Assembly (NCBI GenBank): GCA_014730295.1
Contig: WJIN01000366.1
Location: 1 to 22,218, forward strand
Origin: Promethearchaeota archaeon
Lineage (GTDB): Archaea > Asgardarchaeota > Lokiarchaeia > Sigynarchaeales > SOKP01
DNA: 22,218 nt
Direction: 5' to 3'
Within the stretch, counting starts at the first letter, position 1, and each line of letters opens with the position of its first letter. Positions 15,428-21,897 of this stretch are shown here, in pieces. The notes under the pieces were generated by a model. The model saw nothing but the letters and a program-made list of their open reading frames with translations. It was not told the DNA's origin and searched no databases. Made by a program: the position numbers and the translations under genes.

Positions 15428-16693
15428 TTATGGAAAAAGATCTCTCCATTCATGTGCTTTGGCTAATCTTTTGCCTGCTATCATGTATGCTGCCGTTCTT
15501 AAAGAAACATTTTTCTCAACGGATAGATTATATACCGCTTCGAAAGCCTTCAAAAGAACATTTCTCATTTCTCGATTAATTCTCTCCAAATCCCAAGAAT
15601 ATGATTGGATATCTTGTACATATTCGAAATAACTAATACATACACCTCCGCTGTTTGCTAAAATATCTGGAATAACGCAAATGTCCTTTTTCTCAAATAT
15701 CTTATCTGCCTTCGAGGTTGTGGGACTATTGGCACCTTCAAGAATTATTTGTGCTTTAACTTCATCAGCGTTTCTAGAATACAATTGGTTTTCGGTGGCA
15801 CAAGGACATAATATGCTACATTTCTTTGCTAGCAATTCAGAATTAGTAATCTTTTCTGAATTGTCGGATTTGAAATCTTTTACGGAATTCCCCAACGTCT
15901 TGAATGAAATCAAATGATCTACATCTAATCCTTCACTGTCATATACTCCTCCTTGAGAGTCGCTTATCGCTATAATTTTACACCCAGAATTATACAATTT
16001 TTTGGCAATTTCTTTTCCAACTTTTCCAAATCCCTGAATTGCAACAGACATAGATTCGATATCTAAGTTTTTTCTCTTGCAAAATTCCTCAAGCACATAA
16101 AACATACCCGTTCCAACTGCTCCTGTTCTTCCCAAAGACCCTCCCATTTCGGGGGGTTTTCCTGTGACAACTCCCGGAACGGGATGTCCTTTCTGCATCG
16201 AATACGTGTCAAACATCCATGCCATGATTTGTTCATCCGTACCCATATCTGGTGCGGGGATATCCAAATCAGGCCCAATAATATTGATTATCTCCGCAGT
16301 ATAACGACGTGTTAAACGTTCTAATTCTTTTATTGACAAACGTTTTGGATCTACCTGAATTCCACCTTTAGACCCTCCTAAAGGCAGATTTAAAAGAGCT
16401 GTCTTACAAGTCATCAAAAATGCTAAGGCTTTTATCTGATCTATGGTTACATCGGGAGAATAGCGAACACCACCCTTCGCGGGACCCCTTAATGTGCTGT
16501 GATGACAACGAAAGCCCTCAAAAATTTCCAAGGTGCCGTCATCCATGAGAATCGGAATTGACACCGATAAGATACGCTCGACTTTATTTAGATAATTTAA
16601 TGTATTAGGATTCATGTCTAATTCTCGTGCGGCGATTATAAGTTTTTTCTTCGCGCTTTTCCATGGATTAATTTTTATTTTATTGTTTTTCAC
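15428..16693 (-). CDS. gdhA: glutamate dehydrogenase, paralogue 2
   Basis: A 421-residue paralogue of the next gene; by eye more than half of the residues agree. Conserved sites are GPAKGGVRY (K73), CKTALLNLPLGGSKGG (K97, catalytic K109), DIPAPDMGT (D149), GFGKVG (221-226) and ANSGGVCISYFEYVQD. The start codon is GTG at 16693, supported by a GAGGGA site about 8 nt upstream (CGAGGGATTTGTT). A minus-strand TATA-like CATATATC is at about 16723-16730. The N terminus is somewhat longer and more basic than in paralogue 1 (KNNKIKINPWKSAKKK). As first gene of the pair it may form mixed hexamers with paralogue 1, or the two may differ in coenzyme or direction; the sequence does not decide this. Confidence 0.93.
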   Translation of the reverse strand: MKNNKIKINPWKSAKKKLIIAARELDMNPNTLNYLNKVERILSVSIPILMDDGTLEIFEGFRCHHSTLRGPAKGGVRYSPDVTIDQIKALAFLMTCKTALLNLPLGGSKGGIQVDPKRLSIKELERLTRRYTAEIINIIGPDLDIPAPDMGTDEQIMAWMFDTYSMQKGHPVPGVVTGKPPEMGGSLGRTGAVGTGMFYVLEEFCKRKNLDIESMSVAIQGFGKVGKEIAKKLYNSGCKIIAISDSQGGVYDSEGLDVDHLISFKTLGNSVKDFKSDNSEKITNSELLAKKCSILCPCATENQLYSRNADEVKAQIILEGANSPTTSKADKIFEKKDICVIPDILANSGGVCISYFEYVQDIQSYSWDLERINREMRNVLLKAFEAVYNLSVEKNVSLRTAAYMIAGKRLAKAHEWRDLFP

Positions 16694-17004
16694 AACAAAT
16701 CCCTCGATAGTGTATTATGAAAGATATATGTTTGTTCCTAATAAAACTACTAGTATTTGTCCCATCAAAAGTTAAAATCCAAAAGCAGATCGTTAATAAA
16801 ATCAGTTTATTAGCTTAATAATAAGCGAAGAAATAATATATATGAGTGTCCGTTCACATTTTCTGTTTAATTTAAAATTTCTCAGACATTCTTTAAATCC
16901 TTAGTATTATATTTTGGATATTTTAGATATATAATCCCTACTATTTCTAATTTTTATTCAAAAAAGAAAAACATTTAAATAGTTTTAAGTTGAAAAATGG
17001 ATCT
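16694..17004. promoter_or_regulatory. divergent promoter region between the gdhA pair and the MFS pair
   Basis: This 311-base AT-rich spacer contains no gene I can support. Toward the left it holds the Shine-Dalgarno site and TATA-like element (about 16723-16730) of the GDH operon. Toward the right, TTTAAATAG at 16974-16982 is centred 26 nt before ATG 17005 and is the likely TATA box of the first transporter. A weak hairpin (GCTTA-ATAA-TAAGC, about 16812-16825) and a TATATATG near 16840 are also visible, without clear meaning. Confidence 0.4.
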
Positions 17005-18267
17005 ATGGCTAAAATAGATGCTTTAGCAAAAAAAAAAGAAGATGAATTGAAAACATTTGAACCTCGATCTCGCGGATACATGATTTTTCTCGTCATTTTC
17101 ATGGGTCTCGTTGGTAATATGGATAATTATATCAGTTTAATCGAAACGCGTATTTTACCTGATATAAGAGGATCTTTTGGATTATCTCAACCAGAAATGT
17201 TATTATGGTTAAGTATATTTGGAGTTATATCTTTCGCAGTTTTCTTTATCGCTTGGTTTTTTGATGCTTTCGGTAGGAAAAAGGGAATTTTGTTATTAAT
17301 GGCGACACTCTCAATACCTTGTTTGTTTATTGGTTTATTACCTGAGTTTCTTTTTGTGTTCTTGACAATGTATGGTATTTCTATTATGGCAACCCAATCG
17401 AATGCTTGGCAGATCCCAATTACAGAAGATTCTCCTCCAAAGAAACGAGGCTTATATGGCGGTTTAACATTCTTAATCGGATTAATCCCACTTTATGCAT
17501 TATTTGGTGGTGATATATCAACTGCTTTAGGTTGGCAATGGGCTTATGGCATTATGTTTTTCCTTTTTCTGATCTTGCTGATTCCATGGTATTTTATGAA
17601 GGAACCGGAGCGTTGGAAGCGTTCTAGAGAAGAAGATCATGGAGGTAAATATCTAAAAATTAAGGCGGCTCTAAAATCTCTTAGTCGTAAAGATATTATC
17701 TACGTTGTTATCTCATCTATCGTATATACTCTATGGTCTATCTCATTTAAGTTAGGGACTCTAGGGGGGGGAGATTTTTATATCACTCAAGTTGGATATA
17801 CACCTGATGAATTTGATACTATTTTAACGGTCGGAGGATTGTTAACTATGGTTGGTGCTGGAATCGGTGGATTATTAATGGATAAATTAGGAAGAATAGG
17901 TACTCTTATAATTGGATGTACAGGATCTGCGATTGGATATATATTTTTAGGGATCTCAACTTCACCAATTTTCTTCTGGATGATATACCTATTTATGCCC
18001 GTAGTTCTGGCATGGATTATGGTGTATTTTGGAGAAATATTTCCTACTAGGATAAGATCAACGGCCGTAGGAATTACAAACACCGCAGCACGGTCATCAT
18101 ATGTGACAGCTCCATTAATAGGAGCAGCTATAACAGCAGTAAATCCAAGTATGCTTTTTTACTGGATAATTGCAGGTTTGATCATTATCTTACCGATGTT
18201 CTCTTTATTAATTAAACCATATGAGACGAAAGGCCAAACGCTTGAAGAGATCGAACAAGGTAGGTAA
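17005..18267 (+). CDS. MFS transporter, sugar-porter-like, paralogue 1
   Basis: A 420-residue protein with 12 predicted membrane helices in two six-helix halves. Landmarks are motif A, DAFGRKKG (about 87-94), after helix 2; WYFMKEPERW and a charged cytoplasmic loop (about 197-235) between the halves; LMDKLGRIG, the second-half copy of motif A; FGEIFPTRIRS; and the C-terminal KPYETKGQTLEEIE, a version of the sugar-porter PETKG motif. The family moves sugars, organic acids or other small polar metabolites by proton symport or uniport. A TTG at 16990 would add five residues, but the TATA box at 16974-16982 favours ATG 17005, which starts MAKIDALAKKKE as in paralogue 2. Together with the next gene and the divergent GDH genes it may serve amino- or organic-acid metabolism (inference). 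The substrate cannot be named. Confidence 0.86.
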   Translation: MAKIDALAKKKEDELKTFEPRSRGYMIFLVIFMGLVGNMDNYISLIETRILPDIRGSFGLSQPEMLLWLSIFGVISFAVFFIAWFFDAFGRKKGILLLMATLSIPCLFIGLLPEFLFVFLTMYGISIMATQSNAWQIPITEDSPPKKRGLYGGLTFLIGLIPLYALFGGDISTALGWQWAYGIMFFLFLILLIPWYFMKEPERWKRSREEDHGGKYLKIKAALKSLSRKDIIYVVISSIVYTLWSISFKLGTLGGGDFYITQVGYTPDEFDTILTVGGLLTMVGAGIGGLLMDKLGRIGTLIIGCTGSAIGYIFLGISTSPIFFWMIYLFMPVVLAWIMVYFGEIFPTRIRSTAVGITNTAARSSYVTAPLIGAAITAVNPSMLFYWIIAGLIIILPMFSLLIKPYETKGQTLEEIEQGR

Positions 18268-18288
18268 TTGAAGTTCAACATCTCTAAA

Positions 18289-18300
18289 TTTTTTTTTTTT
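18289..18300 (+). terminator. oligo-T terminator after MFS paralogue 1
   Basis: A run of 12 T lies 22 nt after the stop codon, with no GC-rich hairpin in front, as expected for archaeal termination. It suggests that the two MFS genes are at least partly separate transcripts. Confidence 0.5.
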
Positions 18301-18472
18301 ATAATTTAAATTAAATGTATTTAAGAAGAATTAAGTTGTTTTATTCTGTTTTGTTTTAAATATGAAATCTGTATTAAAAGATATTTGCCAACCAATTTCT
18401 GAAAGAAAGACTTATAAATATAAATGTTGAAAAAATTATAATTGAAAAATTAAAGTTAGATATATCAAATCT

Positions 18473-19750
18473 ATGTCTGAAATAGGAAAAATTGAAGCTT
18501 TAGCAAAGAAAAAAGAGATGGAACAAAAAGACAAAGAATTTCAACGCTCGAACAAATATCAATGGTACATCGTTATTTTTATGGGTTTAGTTGGACTTAT
18601 GGATAATAATCTGAATTTAATGGAAGCTGTTGCAATTGCTGGCATAATAGATGAGTTTGGCATAACAGAGGCTCAATTTGCGTTTTGGCAAGGGATTTTT
18701 GGAATTATAACCTTCTCAGTATTTCTCATTGCATGGTTTTCTGATGCATTCGGCAGGAAAAAGGGTATATTAGTATTATTAATTGTGATGGGAATTCCCT
18801 CGCTATTGTTACCTATAATTGCTGTGAATTTGTTAATATTTTATATCTTATATGCTATCATAATTACGGGGACGCTGTCTAATATGTGGGAGATCCCTGT
18901 CTCTGAAGAGTCTAATCCAAAAAAACGTGGTTTATTAGGTGGCATTGCGACTTTGATAAGTTTAATTCCCTTATATGCACTTATTGGAGAAGATATTGAG
19001 GCGGCCTTAGGTTGGAGATGGACATACGGAGTTTTCTTCTTCTTTATGTTGGGATTGTTAGTTTTGTGGTATTTCATGAAGGAACCAAAAAGATGGTCTC
19101 AAAGCAAAGAGGATAGAGGGCATGAACTCATGAAGATTAAAAGGGCTCTTAAATCTCTCACCAGAAAGGATGGAATGTATATCGTGATTTCTACGATTGT
19201 TTATGGAATCTGGGCAATTGCATTTAAATTCGGTACAAGTTGGGGTGAGACTTACTATACAAAGGTAAATACTACTATGCCTTTAGAATGGAAGACGATT
19301 CTGTTGGTTGGGGGACTCTTGATTTTAGTAGGAGCGTTAATTTCAGGAGTTCTGATGGATAAAGTATCAAGGAAAGCCACTTTAATCACTGGTTGTGCTG
19401 GTTCCATCACAGGCTTTATTCTAATGGGAACAATTGGACATTTTCTGGCTTTCTGGATGTGCTATTTATTTATGCCAGTAGTATTTACTTGGATAATGGT
19501 TTATTTCGCAGAAGTATATAGAACAGAGATAAGATCCACGGCGACAGGTATAGCTGCAACGGGTGCTCGAATTTCTTATGTTATCGCTCCATTAAGCGCT
19601 TCAGCTTTATTTATACTGAACCCAGCGATGAATATTTTCTGGATAGTTCCGGGTTTATTAATGATTATCCCTCTATTTACTCTTTTGCTTAAACCTTATG
19701 AAACTAAAGGTCAAACTTTAGAAGAGATAGAAGAACAAAGAGATAGATAA
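18473..19750 (+). CDS. MFS transporter, sugar-porter-like, paralogue 2
   Basis: A 425-residue tandem paralogue of the preceding gene, similar throughout, including the N-terminal KIEALAKKKE, motif A DAFGRKKG (about 91-98), WYFMKEPKRW, LMDKVSRKA (the second-half motif A with GR lost), FAEVYRTEIRS and KPYETKGQTLEEIEEQ. Twelve membrane helices are predicted, with both ends in the cytoplasm. The helix-1 segment after GLVG differs in polar residues between the copies (NMDNYISLIETRI here LMDNNLNLMEAVAI), so the substrates may differ. It has its own likely TATA element, CTTATAAATA at 18411-18420, giving a leader of about 30 nt, and is separated from paralogue 1 by 205 nt with an oligo-T stretch. A T-rich stretch at 19772-19778 follows the stop. 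Confidence 0.86.
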   Translation: MSEIGKIEALAKKKEMEQKDKEFQRSNKYQWYIVIFMGLVGLMDNNLNLMEAVAIAGIIDEFGITEAQFAFWQGIFGIITFSVFLIAWFSDAFGRKKGILVLLIVMGIPSLLLPIIAVNLLIFYILYAIIITGTLSNMWEIPVSEESNPKKRGLLGGIATLISLIPLYALIGEDIEAALGWRWTYGVFFFFMLGLLVLWYFMKEPKRWSQSKEDRGHELMKIKRALKSLTRKDGMYIVISTIVYGIWAIAFKFGTSWGETYYTKVNTTMPLEWKTILLVGGLLILVGALISGVLMDKVSRKATLITGCAGSITGFILMGTIGHFLAFWMCYLFMPVVFTWIMVYFAEVYRTEIRSTATGIAATGARISYVIAPLSASALFILNPAMNIFWIVPGLLMIIPLFTLLLKPYETKGQTLEEIEEQRDR

Positions 19751-19787
19751 TCGAAAATCTAATAATTCTTATTTTTTTATTACCTAT

Positions 19788-20885
19788 TTACTGCGATATG
19801 TTAATAAGACAATATTCCACGAATTTAATGGGATCATTTGCAAATCCAGATGAATCTATTCCGCCTAATTTCTCTAATATATTTTCAGGTACTTGATTTT
19901 CTTTAATCCATAAGGAATTTAGACTCATTAAAGCTTCTAAGCCACATATTTTCTTTATATTGTTATTATTTAGATCTAAAGTTTCTAAATTCGTTAGAGT
20001 TTCAAGTCCGGAAATATGTCCAATTTCATTTCCAGATAGATAAAGTTCTTTTAAATTCTTTTGTTTTAATAACCCAGTAATCCTTTGTAAGTTATTTTCT
20101 TTGAGATTTAACAGTTTCAAATTGGCTAGATTATCCAATCCTTCAATTTTTCCTATATTATTTCCATTCAACCAGAGTGATTCAAGATTTTCCAGAGTTA
20201 ATAATCCTTCAATTTTTTTTATTTGATTGTTATTTAGATAAAGCTCTTCTAATTCTTCCAGACTCTCCATGTTTTTCATTTTTTCAATTTGATTTCCCGC
20301 TAAATTTAATATTTTCAAAGATTTCAGATGTTCTAATCCAGAAATTTGCTCAATCATATTTCCTGCTATCCAGAGAACTTGTAAATTCTGGAGATTATCT
20401 AATCCTTCAATCGATTTGATAAGATTCCAAGAAAGGTCTAATTTTTCTAATTTATTGAGGTTTTCTAATCCCATGATTTTCGTAATTTGATTTCCTCGCA
20501 AATAAAGCTCCTTTAAATTTCTTAGATTTTCTAATCCTTTGATTTCTGCAATCTGATTACTTATTAGATGCAAGACTTCTAAATTTTCTAAACTCTCTAA
20601 TCTTGATATCTCTAGTATCGAATTGCTCCCTAAATTTAAAACTTCTAATGATGTGAGTTCCTCTAAGCCATCAATCCGAGAAATTTCGTTAGAACTCAAC
20701 TCTAAGTGCTCAATATCTTTTAATTTATTTAATCCTTTTACTTCTAATAGGTTTTTTATTCCTAATAGACCTAAATCTAAGAATCCTTTTTCGACTGGAT
20801 ATTTCTCTTCATTATATCGGACAAATTCCATTTTTTTCGAGAAGTTTCTGTTTATGTTTTGGAAAAAATTTGGATTAATCAACAT
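19788..20885 (-). CDS. SDS22-like leucine-rich-repeat protein with 13 exact 22-residue repeats
   Basis: A 365-residue protein. Residues 1-52 form a basic N-terminal region. From residue 58 the core L-x-x-L-x-L-x-x-N-x-I recurs every 22 residues without slippage: core starts at about 58, 80, 102, 124, 146, 168, 190, 212, 234, 256, 278, 300 and 322. Most units continue I-x-x-I-x-G-L-x-x-L, the SDS22-like LRR class known from the eukaryotic protein phosphatase 1 regulator SDS22 and bacterial internalins. Residues 336-365 form a C-terminal cap with one Cys (VEYCLINIS). There is no signal peptide or membrane helix, so a cytoplasmic protein-binding scaffold is likely. No phosphatase gene is adjacent. 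The DNA is repetitive with a 66-bp period, a substrate for recombination that could change repeat number. Confidence 0.88.
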   Translation of the reverse strand: MLINPNFFQNINRNFSKKMEFVRYNEEKYPVEKGFLDLGLLGIKNLLEVKGLNKLKDIEHLELSSNEISRIDGLEELTSLEVLNLGSNSILEISRLESLENLEVLHLISNQIAEIKGLENLRNLKELYLRGNQITKIMGLENLNKLEKLDLSWNLIKSIEGLDNLQNLQVLWIAGNMIEQISGLEHLKSLKILNLAGNQIEKMKNMESLEELEELYLNNNQIKKIEGLLTLENLESLWLNGNNIGKIEGLDNLANLKLLNLKENNLQRITGLLKQKNLKELYLSGNEIGHISGLETLTNLETLDLNNNNIKKICGLEALMSLNSLWIKENQVPENILEKLGGIDSSGFANDPIKFVEYCLINISQ

Positions 20886-20975
20886 TTATTCATTTTGGAT
20901 AATAAAATTATCGATATTTTAAAATATAGAACTTATTTTTAATTTAGAATAAAAGTTTACACTTTTAGAGAATAT

Positions 20976-21092
20976 ATGATAATTTGTCAAAAATGCGGAA
21001 AAATATTAAATTTGGATAAGAAAACCAACGGGTATCATTATTGCCCATTGTGCAAATCGATCCAATATTTTATGGTATTTAGCTTCAAATGA
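20976..21092 (+). CDS. 38-residue zinc-ribbon mini-protein
   Basis: A short ORF from ATG 20976 to TGA 21090-21092. The protein has two cysteine pairs, C4-x2-C7 (ICQKCGK) and C23-x2-C26 (YCPLCKS), spaced as in a zinc ribbon, and a hydrophobic tail (YFMVFSF). GAATAAAAG at 20947-20955 is centred about 25 nt before the ATG, which fits a leaderless message. It is divergent from the LRR gene. The function is unknown; it could bind a partner or nucleic acid. The knuckle spacing and the promoter position together are the evidence that it is real. Confidence 0.6.
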   Translation: MIICQKCGKILNLDKKTNGYHYCPLCKSIQYFMVFSFK

Positions 21093-21121
21093 TAAAATCT
21101 ATATATCGTGCACTATAACGG

Positions 21122-21219
21122 AATGAGACATAAATATAAATTATAGATTTATGTTGACCACCTTGCAAGGGTTTCTCATTAATATATAAGAATTATCCTC
21201 CAGATTATTGTCAACATAA
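21122..21219. repeat. nested inverted repeats upstream of the selenoprotein gene
   Basis: TTATGTTGAC (21149-21158) and its exact complement GTCAACATAA (21210-21219) form a 10-bp inverted repeat 51 nt apart. Inside lies a perfect palindrome CCTTGCAAGG (21161-21170). A third pair, AATGAGA (21122-21128) with TCTCATT (21174-21180), overlaps and would form a competing hairpin. It sits between the mini zinc-ribbon stop and the peroxiredoxin-like gene. It could be an operator, a structured RNA or a small mobile remnant. Confidence 0.45.
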
Positions 21220-21275
21220 TTATGTTATTTTTTAAAAAAGGAATAAATAAATGATTTCACATGATCTCTTTTTGT

Positions 21276-21791
21276 ATGAGTGATATTGAGCATAAAGATT
21301 CTGATAAAGGACTAAAAGTAGGATCTCAAATCCCTATTGAACAGATGACGGATATCAATAAAGATAGTTTAGATTTTACAAAGATTCTAAATGATTCTAA
21401 GGGGATCCTATTAGATTTCTTCCGAGGGGCGTTTTGAGTTCCATGCAAAGAACATTTAGAGAGAATAAATAATAATATAAGCGAATTTCAAAAACGAGAG
21501 GTGTTCTTTATAGCAATTGCTAGTGATAGTAAAAACCATCTTCAAGAATTATCCGATAAGTTTGGATATACCTTTCCTCTAGTTTCTGACAGGGGAGCAA
21601 AGATTGCGAAGAAATTTGATGTGTATACATTTGGAAGCGCCATAGACATAATCTATCTTAAGACTAAATTAGCGATTCCTTCCACCTTTCTGATTAGTAA
21701 TGATTTGAAAATTGTATGGAGATATATCGGTACGAGAGAAGATAGACCTTCAATCAAGTTACTAACAGAGCAAATTGATAAAAAATTATAA
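21276..21791 (+). CDS. selenocysteine-containing peroxiredoxin-like protein (AhpC/TSA family) with in-frame TGA at 21435-21437
   Basis: Reading TGA as Sec gives a continuous 171-residue thioredoxin-fold protein. Residues 44-61 read ILLDFFRGAF-U-VPCKEHL, aligning with the peroxiredoxin-like active site F-x-R-G-x-W-C-x-x-C, so the TGA (residue 54) replaces the peroxidatic Cys and leaves U54-x-x-C57. Family features continue unbroken across the TGA: VFFIAIASDSKN, LSDKFGYTFPLVSDRGAKIAKKFDV, and PSTFLISNDLKIVWRYIG. Such enzymes reduce peroxides in the cytoplasm. ATG 21276 is chosen because AATAAATAAA at 21242-21251 is centred about 26 nt upstream; ATG 21261 is in frame too. A SECIS-like hairpin starts 2 nt after the stop. 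Conventional calling would give only 21501-21791 from a GTG. A pseudogene with one nonsense change is the alternative, but the exact location and the SECIS argue against it. Confidence 0.85.
21435..21437 (+). other. in-frame TGA, probable selenocysteine codon
   Basis: The codon follows GCG TTT and precedes GTT CCA TGC, giving F-U-V-P-C. It takes the exact position of the peroxidatic Cys of the family. Frame, codon use and family similarity are the same before and after it. Confidence 0.83.
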
Positions 21792-21792
21792 A

Positions 21793-21860
21793 ACCAGAGA
21801 GAATGATACAGATGCAAAAAAACGAGGCATCTGTTGACGACCTTTTGTTGGGGTTCTGGT
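21793..21860 (+). promoter_or_regulatory. SECIS-like element in the 3' UTR of the selenoprotein gene
   Basis: ATGA (21803-21806) and TGA (21835-21837) face each other across a perfect 8-bp helix, ACAGATGC (21808-21815) with GCATCTGT (21827-21834). The apical loop is AAAAAAACGAG (21816-21826). A lower helix can form between ACCAGA (21793-21798) and TCTGGT (21855-21860). Opposed ATGA and GA (sheared G-A pairs) plus unpaired A in the apical loop are the features of eukaryotic SECIS, which Lokiarchaeota are reported to share. The stem is somewhat shorter than in typical eukaryotic elements. Confidence 0.75.
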
Positions 21861-21870
21861 AGTTAGATTC

Positions 21871-21897
21871 TTTTTTCACTATTTTTTTTTAGTTTTT
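21871..21897 (+). terminator. oligo-T terminator after the SECIS-like element
   Basis: T runs at 21871-21876, 21882-21890 and 21893-21897 lie directly behind the SECIS-like hairpin, so the mRNA would include the hairpin and end here. Confidence 0.5.

Noticed and set aside
16990..17004. TTG start adding five residues to the first MFS transporter
   Set aside because: The TATA box distance and alignment with the paralogue N terminus both point to ATG 17005.
17764..17771. Run of eight G in the first MFS gene as a possible frameshift error
   Set aside because: The frame continues correctly on both sides and aligns with the paralogue, so the length of the run appears right.
19788..20885. 66-bp periodicity as a CRISPR or tandem DNA repeat
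   Set aside because: The period is that of the 22-residue LRR coding units; no identical repeats with unique spacers are present.
21276..21791. Reading the peroxiredoxin-like gene as a pseudogene with a nonsense mutation, or as two ORFs
   Set aside because: The only interruption is a single TGA exactly at the catalytic position, the protein is otherwise intact, and a SECIS-like hairpin follows the stop codon.
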